A stretch of DNA of 64,000 nucleotides from Pseudomonas sp. B33.4 (lineage in GTDB: Bacteria > Pseudomonadota > Gammaproteobacteria > Pseudomonadales > Pseudomonadaceae): assembly GCF_034555375.1 (NCBI RefSeq), contig NZ_CP140706.1, positions 1,355,001 through 1,419,000 of the forward strand. The letters are read 5' to 3'. Numbering within the stretch: position 1 is the first letter of the stretch; each line of letters starts with the position of its first letter. Of the stretch, positions 44,829-53,643 are shown piece after piece. Position numbers and translations under genes: made by a program. The notes beneath the pieces were generated by a model that had not been told where the DNA came from, did no database searches, and worked only from the letters and a program-made list of their open reading frames with translations.

Positions 44829-45579
44829 ACTTTGCCTGCTCGCTGCATTCATCAGTCCTTTGGCCTGTGCCCAGGTGGTCAGCGTTGAAACCAATTCGCT
44901 GATGCGGTTGCCCAACACGGCCAGCACCTTGCAGCTGGAAAAACTCGAAGTGGCCGATTACGGCACGCTGTTGATTCCGGCGAACGTGACCGAATTGAGT
45001 GTCGGTGAACTACGTCTTGGCCATGAAGCACGCATCGCGATCGTTCCGGGCGAGAACGCTTTGGATATGAAGGTCGTTCGCGCAGAGCTGAGCGATGGCA
45101 GCCAGATCACCGCGCGCGGGGCGCCGGGGACGTATGAAAAAGCTGCCCGTGCCGGACGTAATCTGAATCTGCAATTCAAGGCGTTGAACGCGCCGCAACT
45201 GTTGGTCGATGCCCGTGGCGGTACCGGTGCCCCCGGTTTTGTCGGCCTCGATGGCGGTAATGGTGAAGACCCGGGCTGCACTTATGGCTCGGCCGGGCAC
45301 GGTTTTGATGGCAGCAACGGCAGCGACGGCCAACCGGGAGCACCGGGTGCGCTGGTGCGCCTTGAAGTGCCGCGCGAGTTTCCGGCCGAGCTGATCAAGG
45401 TCAATGTCGCGGGCGGTGCGGGCGGACCGGCAGGTGTTGGCGGCAAGGCAGGCAAGGGCGGCAAGTCCAAGGGCTGCCTGGTGTATCGCGCCGATGGCGG
45501 CAAGAATGGCAAGGCGGGGGCGGATGGACAGCCTGGGCCGGTGGGGGCGGCGGGGGCTGTGACTGTGCAGCGCCTCTGA
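44821..45579 (+). CDS. Exported collagen-like Gly-rich protein
   Basis: A 252-residue protein with signal MRKLCLLAAFISPLACA. The first half of the mature part is a beta-rich domain (EVADYGTLLIPANVTELSV, LRLGHEARIAIVPG). Residues about 138-248 are Gly-rich with collagen-like G-x-y stretches: GGTGAPGFVGLDGGNGEDPG, GSNGSDGQPGAPGALV, GGAGGPAGVGGKAGKGGKSK and GKNGKAGADGQPGPVGAAGA. Short collagen-like tracts in bacteria can form triple helices and mediate surface adhesion. The function here is unknown. It is translationally coupled with the preceding DUF1145 gene, and a CCCTCACCC repeat element follows the stop. Confidence 0.75.
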   Translation: MRKLCLLAAFISPLACAQVVSVETNSLMRLPNTASTLQLEKLEVADYGTLLIPANVTELSVGELRLGHEARIAIVPGENALDMKVVRAELSDGSQITARGAPGTYEKAARAGRNLNLQFKALNAPQLLVDARGGTGAPGFVGLDGGNGEDPGCTYGSAGHGFDGSNGSDGQPGAPGALVRLEVPREFPAELIKVNVAGGAGGPAGVGGKAGKGGKSKGCLVYRADGGKNGKAGADGQPGPVGAAGAVTVQRL

Positions 45580-45589
45580 ACGTTTTACC

Positions 45590-45771
45590 CTCACCCCAGC
45601 CCTCTCCCGGAGGGAGAGGGCGCCGACCGAGATGATTCAGGCCATCCATCGACCTGAAAAAACCAGTCGATTATGGATTCAAAGCGAATCTCTCAAGTCG
45701 GCGTAACTCTTCAATATCCCCCACTCAGTCCCCTCTCCCTCTGGGAGAGGGCTAGGGTGAGGGGCTTTTGA
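45590..45771. repeat. Composite CCCTCACCCC repeat element, short version
   Basis: Same architecture as at 36.5 kb: outer hairpins CCCTCACCCCAGCCCTCTCC and GGGAGAGGGCTAGGGTGAGG, and a core with CGACCTGAAAAAACCAGTCG, ATTATGGATT, TCAAGTCGGCGTAAC and CCCCCACTCAGTCCCC. It lacks the middle section with duplicated GGATTCGGCAC. Confidence 0.82.
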
Positions 45772-45774
45772 TTT

Positions 45775-46239
45775 TCAGATCATCGGCCGAGCCGCCGCAA
45801 TCGCCACCAGCACCAACCCGACAATCAGATTAAGCCCCACCACCCGGCGAATCCGCCCCAACACTGCCGCACCCGCCGGCCAGTCCTTCGCGTCCACCGC
45901 TTTACGCAGCTCCGGCAGCATCAACCCCTGAATGCGGATAAACAGCGCGGTCATCACCACGTACAACCCCATCATTACCTGCACATATTTCGGCGCGGTC
46001 TCAAACCCGACCTGTTGCAAATGCAACATGCCCACGCCGCTGATCGGCAGGAGGATCACCGCAACCCAGACCCAACGGAAAAAACCTTGAAACACTTCCA
46101 CCCACAAGGTCAGCCGGGCAGGGCCGTCGAGGGCCTTCACGGCCGCGGGGCGCAGGACCATCCAGGCGAAAAACATGCCGCCGACCCAGACCAGGGCGGA
46201 CAGCACATGCAGGGGATAAACGAGGCTAAAAGGTGTCAT
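45775..46239 (-). CDS. CopD-family integral membrane protein
   Basis: A 154-residue protein with four hydrophobic helices and the family N-terminus YPLHVLSALVWVGGMFFAWMV, a conserved His-W-x-G motif of the CopD/YhhN-like superfamily (His at about residue 11, Gly-Gly at 20-21). A second conserved His lies at about residue 72 (GMLHLQQVGFETAP). CopD-domain proteins are linked to copper uptake or resistance, but stand-alone forms like this have no proven role. It is divergent from dinG, and a repeat element follows its 3' end. Confidence 0.82.
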   Translation of the reverse strand: MTPFSLVYPLHVLSALVWVGGMFFAWMVLRPAAVKALDGPARLTLWVEVFQGFFRWVWVAVILLPISGVGMLHLQQVGFETAPKYVQVMMGLYVVMTALFIRIQGLMLPELRKAVDAKDWPAGAAVLGRIRRVVGLNLIVGLVLVAIAAARPMI

Positions 46240-46300
46240 TGGGGCACTCCGTTCTGCGCGGGATTAATTAGCGGGGTATGATAGCCGCCATCCGAAACCA

Positions 46301-46316
46301 CTGAAAATTTATCCAG
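46301..46316 (+). promoter_or_regulatory. LexA (SOS) box upstream of dinG
   Basis: CTGAAAATTTATCCAG fits CTG-N10-CAG with an AT-rich centre. It ends 21 bases before the dinG start codon, so LexA bound here would cover the promoter or early transcript start. Confidence 0.65.
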
Positions 46317-46337
46317 CGTTTTTTGCGCCCGACAATC

Positions 46338-48482
46338 ATGATCAGCACTGAACTCAAAACCACGATCCAGGGCGCCTACTCGCGTTTTCTAGAGGCCAAG
46401 AGCCTCAAACCGCGTTACGGCCAGCGCCTGATGATCGCTGAAATCGCCAAAGTCCTCGGGGATATCGACACCGACGACGAAGGCCGGCGCAGTGGCGACC
46501 CCGCGATTGTCGCGGTGGAAGCCGGCACCGGTACTGGCAAGACAGTTGCCTACAGCCTGGCCGCGATCCCGACCGCGAAACTGGCCGGCAAACGCCTGGT
46601 CATCGCCACCGCGACCGTGGCCCTGCAAGAGCAGATCGTCTACAAGGATTTGCCCGACCTGATGCGCAACAGCGGGCTGAATTTCAGCTTCGCCCTGGCC
46701 AAGGGCCGTGGCCGCTACATGTGCCTGTCCAAACTCGACATGCTCTTGCAGGAAGGCCACGCGCAAACCGCCACCGCCCAGCTGTTCGAAGAAGAAGGCT
46801 TCAAGATCGAGGTCGATGAGGCCAGTCAGAAGCTGTTCACCAGCATGATCGAGAAACTCGCCGGCAATAAATGGGACGGCGACCGCGACAGCTGGCCGAA
46901 TGCGCTGGAAGACGCCGATTGGGCGCGCCTGACCACCGATCACAGCCAGTGCACCAATCGTCATTGCCCGAACTTCGGCCAGTGCGCCTTCTACAAGGCC
47001 CGCGAAGGCATGGGCAAGGTTGACGTGATCGTCACCAACCACGACATGGTGCTGGCTGACCTGGCATTGGGCGGCGGCGCAGTGCTGCCGGATCCACGCG
47101 ACACCATTTATGTGTTCGACGAAGGTCACCACCTGCCAGACAAGGCGATCGGCCACTTCGCCCACTACACGCGCTTGCGCTCCACCGCCGACTGGCTGGA
47201 AACCACGGCGAAGAACCTGACCAAACTGCTGGCCCAGCACCCGCTGCCGGGCGACCTCGGCAAATTGATCGAACAGGTGCCGGAGCTGGCGCGGGAGATC
47301 AAGGCGCAGCAGCAGTTCATGTTCAGCGCCTGCGAGCAGGTCGCCGACTTCAAACCCGGCGAAGACGTCGAGGGCCGTGAGCGCCCGCGTCATCGTTTCG
47401 TCGCCGGGGTGATTCCCGAGCACATGCGCGAAATGGGCATCGAGCTGAAGAAGGGCTTTTCGCGCCTCAACGATCTGTTCACGCGCCTGACCGACCTGCT
47501 CAAGGAAGGTATGGACGGTGAGGTCAACATCGGCATCGCCAGCAATCAGGCTGAAGAGTGGTATCCGCTGTTCGGCAGCCTGTTGTCCCGCGCATCCGGT
47601 AACTGGGAACTGTGGACCGCGTTCACCGCCGAAGACCCGGAAGACAGCCCGCCGATGGCGCGCTGGTTGACATTGGCCGAAAGCGGCTCGCTGTTCGACA
47701 TCGAGGTCAACGCCAGCCCGATTCTGGCGGCGGAAACCTTGCGCCGCAGCTTGTGGAATGTCGCTTACGGTTGCCTCGTAACGTCGGCGACGCTGACCGC
47801 GTTGGGCACCTTTGACCGTTTCCGCATGCGCGCCGGCCTGCCGAAAAAAGCCGTCACCGCCGTGGTGCCGAGCCCGTTCCATCACGCCGATGCCGGCGTG
47901 CTGCGGGTTCCGGATCTGAAAGCCGACCCGCGCGATGCCGCTGCTCATACGGCAGCGATCATCCGCGAGTTGCCGGATCTGGTCGAAGGCTCGCGTGGCA
48001 CGCTGGTGCTGTTCTCTTCGCGCAAACAGATGCAGGACGTGTTCGACGGTCTCGACCGCGACTGGCGCAAGCAAGTGTTCATTCAAGGCAACCTGTCGAA
48101 ACAGGAAACCCTGAACAAGCACAAGGCGCGGGTCGATGGCGGTGATTCCAGTGTGCTGTTCGGTCTCGCCAGTTTCGCCGAGGGCGTCGACTTGCCGGGT
48201 GCCTACTGCGAACACGTGGTGATCGCCAAGATCCCGTTTTCGGTACCGGACGATCCGGTCGAAGCGGCGTTGTCGGAATGGATCGAGGCCCGTGGCGGTA
48301 ATCCGTTCATGGAAATCTCCGTGCCCGATGCCTCGCTGAAACTGGTGCAGGCCTGCGGGCGTCTGCTGCGTACCGAAGAAGATCGCGGCACCATCACTTT
48401 GCTCGATCGGCGGCTGGTCACCCAGCGCTACGGCAAGGCGATCCTCAATGCGTTGCCTCCTTTCCGTCGTGAAATATCCTGA
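46338..48482 (+). CDS. dinG: ATP-dependent DNA helicase DinG
   Basis: A 714-residue superfamily 2 5'-to-3' helicase of the XPD/DinG type, which resolves R-loops and other structures. Walker A is EAGTGTGKTVAY at about residues 61-72; the iron-sulfur domain has cysteines in GRYMCLSK, CTNRHCPNFGQCAFY and fits the four-Cys cluster of E. coli DinG. The DEAH box is VFDEGHH, and motif VI is QACGRLLRTEEDRG. Start ATG 46338 follows an AATC-rich leader and gives the family N-terminus; the frame open from 46323 adds five residues. It probably belongs to the SOS regulon via the box at 46301. Confidence 0.93.
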   Translation: MISTELKTTIQGAYSRFLEAKSLKPRYGQRLMIAEIAKVLGDIDTDDEGRRSGDPAIVAVEAGTGTGKTVAYSLAAIPTAKLAGKRLVIATATVALQEQIVYKDLPDLMRNSGLNFSFALAKGRGRYMCLSKLDMLLQEGHAQTATAQLFEEEGFKIEVDEASQKLFTSMIEKLAGNKWDGDRDSWPNALEDADWARLTTDHSQCTNRHCPNFGQCAFYKAREGMGKVDVIVTNHDMVLADLALGGGAVLPDPRDTIYVFDEGHHLPDKAIGHFAHYTRLRSTADWLETTAKNLTKLLAQHPLPGDLGKLIEQVPELAREIKAQQQFMFSACEQVADFKPGEDVEGRERPRHRFVAGVIPEHMREMGIELKKGFSRLNDLFTRLTDLLKEGMDGEVNIGIASNQAEEWYPLFGSLLSRASGNWELWTAFTAEDPEDSPPMARWLTLAESGSLFDIEVNASPILAAETLRRSLWNVAYGCLVTSATLTALGTFDRFRMRAGLPKKAVTAVVPSPFHHADAGVLRVPDLKADPRDAAAHTAAIIRELPDLVEGSRGTLVLFSSRKQMQDVFDGLDRDWRKQVFIQGNLSKQETLNKHKARVDGGDSSVLFGLASFAEGVDLPGAYCEHVVIAKIPFSVPDDPVEAALSEWIEARGGNPFMEISVPDASLKLVQACGRLLRTEEDRGTITLLDRRLVTQRYGKAILNALPPFRREIS

Positions 48483-48577
48483 GACAACGGTGGGCAGTTT
48501 TGCCCACCGTGTTGTCTATCTCTCTGCCATCGCTTTTCCATTGGCCATTGTTGGTCGTTAGGGAGAACTCCGTTCTT

Positions 48578-51058
48578 ATGATCCGCCGTTCGTTGCCTGC
48601 CGTATTCGCTTTGATCTTCGCCACGCCGCTGTTCGCGGCGCCTGCGGGTCAGCAGACCCTGTTCAACTTTGTGCGTCCTGCCGACGTGGTGAAAATCGCC
48701 ACCGAAAACGCTGATCTGCCGCAAGCCAACGCCGAGCAAACCCCTGAAGGCGAAGTGCTGCGCCGGGTGACGTTCAACCCGGTGGCGCGCCCGACCTTGC
48801 GTCTGACGCCGCAGACCGGTGCGTGGGACTGGTCGCAGTCGGGGATGATGACCCTGCGATTGCAGAGCGCAATGGACTGGGCTGTGACGGTCTACGTGCA
48901 GATCCAGAGCAATGACGGCCGCACACTGCTCAGCCGCGTCGACCTGCCGGCCGGCCCTGCGCAGACCTTGCTGGTGCCGCTGGTGGCGTCGACGCCGCTG
49001 AGTCAGGGCATGAAAGCCGGACCGCCAATGCCCATGACCGTCGATGGTCAACGGATCCTGCTGGTCAGCAGCAGCGGCGAGATTGATCGCAGCCAAGTGG
49101 TTTCGGTGAGCCTGTCGATGGATCAGCCGAAGGTCGCCCAGAGCTTGCTGCTCGAGCGTTTCGGCGTACAGGACGGTGATTCGGTCAGCCAAGCGGTGTA
49201 CGGCAATCTGGTCGACGCTTACGGGCAATCGACCCGCAGCAAGTGGCCGGAAAAAATCGCCAATGATGAACAACTGAAATCCGCCGCCGCCAAGGAACAG
49301 CAACAGCTGAAAACCTGGCTGGCCGAGCGCGAAAAGTCCTCGCTGGACAAATTCGGTGGCTGGAGCAAAGGCCCGGCGTTCAAGGCCAGTGGTTTCTTCC
49401 GCACCGAAAAGCGTGATGGTCGCTGGTATCTGGTCACGCCTGAAGGGCATCCATTTTACTCGTTGGGCGTGAACACCGTCAGCCCCAAGGTCAACCAGAC
49501 CTACGTGGCCGGGCGTGAGTACATGTTCGAATCGCTGCCCAAACCTGAAGACCCCTTGGCCAAGCACTTTGGCGATGGCGATAACCGTGGCGGCAACGGT
49601 GTCGATCAGGGCCGCGGGTATGGAAACGGGCGCTGGTATGACTTCTACGGCGCGAACCTGCAGCGCGTGTACGGTGAACCGTGCAAAGCCGACAGTGAGA
49701 GCAAATCCGGGGTAGCCGAAACGGCCAGGACTGAAGCCGCAGAAACGGCTGCGGTGAAAGCCGCCGAGCCTGCCCCTGTACCTGCCGAGCCGAAGTCCGG
49801 CGTCGCTGAAGCGGCCAAGACTGAAACCGTACAAGCGACGACAGAACAGGCTGCCGAGCCGTGCAAGGCCACCATCGATGAGCAACAGTGGGCCAGCCAC
49901 ACGCTCGATCGCCTGCAAGCTTGGGGCTTCAACACCGTCGGTAACTGGAGTGCCGATTCGCTGAGTGAGGCCGATCGTGTGCCGTACACTTTGCCGCTGT
50001 CGATTGTCGGTGACTACACCAGCATCAGCACCGGCAGCGACTGGTGGGGCGGCATGCCGGATCCGTTCGATCCGCGTTTCGCCATGGCCACCGAGCGTGC
50101 CGTAGCCATTGCTGCCCGCGATCACCGCGACGATCCGTGGCTGATCGGCTATTACGCCGACAACGAACTGGCCTGGGCCGGTCCTGGTGATGATCCGAAA
50201 TCCCGTTACGCGCTGGCCTACGGCACGCTGAAAATGACCACCGATGTACCGGCCAAGCGTGCCTTCCTCAAACAGTTGCGCGACAAGTACCGCAATCAGG
50301 CGGGGCTGTCGAAGGCGTGGGGTATCGAGCTGCCGGCGTGGGAATTGATGGAAGACCCGGGTTTCGTGCCGCCGCTGCCGAACCCGGAGCATCCGGAAAT
50401 CGAGGCGGACTTCAAATACTTCCAGAAGGTTTTCGCCGATACCTACTTCAAAACCATTTCCGACTCGCTGAAATGGCACGCGCCGAACCAGTTGCTGCTT
50501 GGCGGCCGTTTCGCCATCAGTACCCCGGAAGCCGTGGCGTCCTGTGCGCAGTATTGCGATGTGCTGAGCTTCAATATGTACACGCTCAAACCGCAGGATG
50601 GTTATGACTTCGCGGCGTTGGCGGCTTTGGATAAACCGGTAATGATCACCGAATTCAACTTTGGCTCAGCGGATCGTGGCCCGTTCTGGGGCGGCGTCAC
50701 GCAAGTGGCCAAGGAAGAAGATCGCGGCCCGGCTTACGCCAATTTCCTCAAACAGGCCTTGAGCGAACCGTCGATTGTCGGTGTGCATTGGTTCCAGTAT
50801 CTCGACCAACCGGTGACCGGGCGTCTACTCGATGGCGAGAATGGACACTTTGGTCTGGTGGGCGTGACGGATCTGCCGTATCAGGGTTTTGTCGAGACAG
50901 TGCGCAAGAGCAATTTGCAGGCGATTGATCAGCTTGGCAAAGAGGCTGAAAAAGCGGCCGCAGCGGCGGGGCATGAGGCTGAGGGAGGCCGCAAGGGCGA
51001 GGCCGGCAAAGGGCCGGGGGCAGGGCATGCCGGTGGGCATTCCGGCAATGGTCATTAA
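48578..51058 (+). CDS. Agarase-like glycoside hydrolase (GH50-type) with an internal repeat insertion
   Basis: An 826-residue exported enzyme with signal MIRRSLPAVFALIFATPLFA. Residues about 260-350 and 430-770 form an agarase-like TIM barrel: GGWSKGPAFKASGFFRTEKR, YSLGVNTVSPKVN, and the probable acid/base Glu530 in YYADNELAW and nucleophile Glu692 in ITEFNFG. Residues about 367-431 are a low-complexity Ala/Glu/Lys insertion framed by two EPCKA copies and repeating KSGVAExAxTE. A Gly/His/Lys-rich tail (HAGGHSGNGH) ends the protein. Start ATG 48578 follows GGGAGAA. True substrate is unknown; the family name does not prove agar degradation. Confidence 0.8.
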   Translation: MIRRSLPAVFALIFATPLFAAPAGQQTLFNFVRPADVVKIATENADLPQANAEQTPEGEVLRRVTFNPVARPTLRLTPQTGAWDWSQSGMMTLRLQSAMDWAVTVYVQIQSNDGRTLLSRVDLPAGPAQTLLVPLVASTPLSQGMKAGPPMPMTVDGQRILLVSSSGEIDRSQVVSVSLSMDQPKVAQSLLLERFGVQDGDSVSQAVYGNLVDAYGQSTRSKWPEKIANDEQLKSAAAKEQQQLKTWLAEREKSSLDKFGGWSKGPAFKASGFFRTEKRDGRWYLVTPEGHPFYSLGVNTVSPKVNQTYVAGREYMFESLPKPEDPLAKHFGDGDNRGGNGVDQGRGYGNGRWYDFYGANLQRVYGEPCKADSESKSGVAETARTEAAETAAVKAAEPAPVPAEPKSGVAEAAKTETVQATTEQAAEPCKATIDEQQWASHTLDRLQAWGFNTVGNWSADSLSEADRVPYTLPLSIVGDYTSISTGSDWWGGMPDPFDPRFAMATERAVAIAARDHRDDPWLIGYYADNELAWAGPGDDPKSRYALAYGTLKMTTDVPAKRAFLKQLRDKYRNQAGLSKAWGIELPAWELMEDPGFVPPLPNPEHPEIEADFKYFQKVFADTYFKTISDSLKWHAPNQLLLGGRFAISTPEAVASCAQYCDVLSFNMYTLKPQDGYDFAALAALDKPVMITEFNFGSADRGPFWGGVTQVAKEEDRGPAYANFLKQALSEPSIVGVHWFQYLDQPVTGRLLDGENGHFGLVGVTDLPYQGFVETVRKSNLQAIDQLGKEAEKAAAAAGHEAEGGRKGEAGKGPGAGHAGGHSGNGH

Positions 51059-51072
51059 CGCGTGATGCTTTA

Positions 51073-51147
51073 AAAAGATCGCAGCCTGCGGCAGCTCCTA
51101 CAGGGAAACGCAATCCATGTAGGAGCTGCCGCAGGCTGCGATCTTTT
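51073..51147. repeat. REP pair, GATCGCAGCCTGCGGCAGCTCCTAC variant
   Basis: Inverted arms AAAAGATCGCAGCCTGCGGC and complement about 20 bases apart; the CTGCGG variant replaces the usual CTTCGG on both arms, keeping the pairing. Confidence 0.88.
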
Positions 51148-51253
51148 GACTTTGTCTTTGATCTAACCGTCTGGCCCGCAGCTGTTCCCAAATCCCTCAA
51201 GGGCTGGAACAATGCGGGCCACTTTGTAGAGCGTTTTCGCGGGGGAGTTGCGG

Positions 51254-52399
51254 GTGCAGATTCAGGGACATTACGAGCTTCAATTCGAAGCGGTGCGCGA
51301 AGCTTTCGCCGCACTGTTCGACGATCCCCAGGAACGCGGCGCAGCCCTGTGCATCAAGGTCGGTGGAGAAACCGTCCTCGACCTCTGGTCCGGTACTGCC
51401 GACAAGGATGGCACTGAGGCCTGGCACAGCGACACCATCGCCAACCTGTTCTCCTGCACCAAAACCTTCACCGCTGTCACCGCCCTGCAGCTGGTCGCCG
51501 AGGGCAAGTTGCAACTGGACGCTCCCGTCGCCCGCTATTGGCCGGAATTCGCCGCTGCCGGCAAAGAATCCGTCACTCTGCGTCACTTGCTCTGCCACCA
51601 GGCCGGCCTGCCGGCGCTGCGGGAGCTGCTGGCGCCGGAAGCGCTGTATGACTGGCAAACCATGGTCGATGCCCTCGCGGCAGAAGCGCCATGGTGGACG
51701 CCGGGTACTGGCCACGGTTACGCCGCAATCACTTACGGCTGGCTGATCGGCGAATTGCTGCGCCGCGCTGACGGTCGTGGGCCGGGGGAATCCATCGTTG
51801 CCCGCGTGGCCAAGCCGTTGGGCCTGGACTTTCACGTTGGCCTGGCCGATGAAGAATTCCATCGCGTCGCGCACATCGCTCGCGGCAAGGGCAACGCTGG
51901 CGATGCCGCCGCGCAACGTCTGCTGCAAGTGACCATGCGCGAACCGACAGCCATGACCACCCGTGCTTTTACCAATCCGCCATCGGTGCTGACCAGCACC
52001 AACAAACCTGAGTGGCGGCGCATGCAGCAACCAGCAGCCAACGGCCACGGAAATGCGCGCAGTCTGGCCGGTTTCTACGCGGGTCTGCTCGATGGCAGCC
52101 TGCTCGAAAGCGACATGCTCGAAGAGCTGACCCGCGAACACAGCCTCGGCGAAGACAAGACTTTGCTGACCCGGACCCGTTTCGGTCTGGGCTGCATGCT
52201 TGATCAGCCGGACGTGCCCAACGCCACTTATGGCCTCGGCCCCAAGGCGTTCGGTCATCCGGGCGCGGGCGGCTCCATCGGTTTCGCTGATCCTGAGCAT
52301 GATGTTGCCTTCGGTTTTGTGACAAATACCCTTGGGCCGTACGTTTTGATGGATCCGCGCGCGCAGAAGCTCGCGCGGGTGCTTGCCACTTGTCTGTAA
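51254..52399 (+). CDS. Serine hydrolase of the beta-lactamase class C/EstB family
   Basis: A 381-residue esterase-type member of the penicillin-binding-protein/beta-lactamase C fold. The nucleophile is in SCTKTFTAV (S-x-x-K at about residues 66-69), the second motif is probably YAAITYGWL (Tyr at about 156), and GHPGAGGSIGFADPEH near residue 336 supplies the third. The protein has no signal peptide and resembles EstB-type cytoplasmic esterases. The start is taken as GTG 51254 (VQIQGHYEL), eight bases after GGGGGAG; the TTG at 51248 would leave no spacing. I recall a PA1047-type esterase in the same position in P. aeruginosa. Confidence 0.85.
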   Translation: MQIQGHYELQFEAVREAFAALFDDPQERGAALCIKVGGETVLDLWSGTADKDGTEAWHSDTIANLFSCTKTFTAVTALQLVAEGKLQLDAPVARYWPEFAAAGKESVTLRHLLCHQAGLPALRELLAPEALYDWQTMVDALAAEAPWWTPGTGHGYAAITYGWLIGELLRRADGRGPGESIVARVAKPLGLDFHVGLADEEFHRVAHIARGKGNAGDAAAQRLLQVTMREPTAMTTRAFTNPPSVLTSTNKPEWRRMQQPAANGHGNARSLAGFYAGLLDGSLLESDMLEELTREHSLGEDKTLLTRTRFGLGCMLDQPDVPNATYGLGPKAFGHPGAGGSIGFADPEHDVAFGFVTNTLGPYVLMDPRAQKLARVLATCL

Positions 52400-52512
52400 A
52401 GTTTCATCCGAGGTCCCAGGGTCGGAACCTCAAGCGGTTTTTCGTTTCAAAACGGCTGTTTATCCGGGCGAAAGTGCTCTGATTTTTCATTACTTCATTT
52501 TGTGGATTTTCA

Positions 52513-53619
52513 ATGTCATCTAAAAAGACCCTCGCCCTGGCCCTGTGTGTAGCGATCACCGGTTGTGCACAGACCCCGAAAAACGATGCGGACGGCGGCA
52601 GTTGGTGGCCGTTCGGTTCGTCCGACAAAGTTGCGGCCAAGGAGCCAGCACCGGCTCCAGCCCCTCTGAAACCTGCGGCCACTGCACCCGTGGCCAAGAC
52701 TGAAAGCAGCAGCCCTTGGTACTGGCCGTTCGGTTCCGATGATGAAGCGGCCAAAGCGGACATGAAGGCTGAGGTTGCCCCGGAAGCGAAAAAGCCAGTA
52801 GCCGTTGCCAAAGCTGAAGCCGACGCGGGTGGCAAATGGTGGTGGCCGTTTGGCGGCAAGGATCAACCCACGACCAAAGCCGTGCCGATGCCGGATCCGA
52901 AAGTGACCCAGGCCTGGCTCGACGATTACGAGCCGCGTCTGCGTGAAGCGGTCAAGGACAGCAACCTGCAACTCGAACGCCGTGAAAACGTGCTGGTCGT
53001 GACTGCACCGGTCGAAGGCTCGTTCAACCCGGATCGTCCAGCCATGCTGCTGCCGGTCACCCTCGGCCCGTTCACCCGAGTGGCGAAAATCCTTGAAGCC
53101 GACCCGAAAACTGCCGTGCTGGTCCTTGGCCACAGCGATTCCAGCGGTGCCGCGCCTGCCAACATCAAACTGAGCCAGGAACGTGCCCAGTCCATTGCGG
53201 CGATCTTCCGTCTCAGCGGCTTGCAGCGTGATCGCCTGATGCTGCGCGGCATGGGTTCCGAAGCGCCGCGTGCGGCCAACGACAGCGTTGAGGGTCGTGC
53301 CCTGAACCGTCGCGTTGAGCTGCTGGTGACCCCGCAGAACACCATGGTTGCCCTGCTGAGCAAGTACAACATGCCGGCACCGAAGCCAGTGACCATGGTT
53401 GCTGCGCAGGACGCCAAGCCCGCCGCCAAACCGGTAACCCCGGCTCCTGCGGCGAAAAAAGCCTCTGTTCCGGCAACCAAAAAGGCTCCGGCCAAGAAAG
53501 CCGCTGCCAAGGCTCCAGCGAAAAAAGCTCCAGCCAAGGCCCCAGCGAAGAAAACTGCACCAGCCAAAGCCGCCGCGACCGACAAGAAAGTCGCCGCGAC
53601 CGATGCCACCAAGAAGTGA
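52513..53619 (+). CDS. OmpA-family lipoprotein with WPFG repeats and a Lys/Ala/Pro tail
   Basis: A 368-residue lipoprotein. The lipobox ITGC places the lipidated Cys at about residue 18. Three tryptophan-rich units follow about 39 residues apart: WWPFG (31-35), WYWPFG (69-74) and WWWPFG (109-114), separated by Ala/Pro/Lys-rich linkers. An OmpA peptidoglycan-binding domain occupies about residues 180-280 (VLGHSDSSGAAPANIKLSQE; LNRRVELLV). The last 80 residues are Lys/Ala/Pro-rich (KKAPAKKAAAKAPAKKAPAK), like histone H1 or AlgP tails. The gene precedes pdxH by 24 bases. Confidence 0.88.
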   Translation: MSSKKTLALALCVAITGCAQTPKNDADGGSWWPFGSSDKVAAKEPAPAPAPLKPAATAPVAKTESSSPWYWPFGSDDEAAKADMKAEVAPEAKKPVAVAKAEADAGGKWWWPFGGKDQPTTKAVPMPDPKVTQAWLDDYEPRLREAVKDSNLQLERRENVLVVTAPVEGSFNPDRPAMLLPVTLGPFTRVAKILEADPKTAVLVLGHSDSSGAAPANIKLSQERAQSIAAIFRLSGLQRDRLMLRGMGSEAPRAANDSVEGRALNRRVELLVTPQNTMVALLSKYNMPAPKPVTMVAAQDAKPAAKPVTPAPAAKKASVPATKKAPAKKAAAKAPAKKAPAKAPAKKTAPAKAAATDKKVAATDATKK

Positions 53620-53643
53620 TCCGCTAACGAAAAGGAATGCGCC

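Noticed and set aside
46389..48215. 608-residue minus-strand open frame over dinG
   Set aside because: Antisense shadow; dinG has Walker and iron-sulfur motifs.
48428..50479. 683-residue minus-strand open frame over the agarase-like gene
   Set aside because: Antisense shadow of high-GC codons with no recognisable domain.
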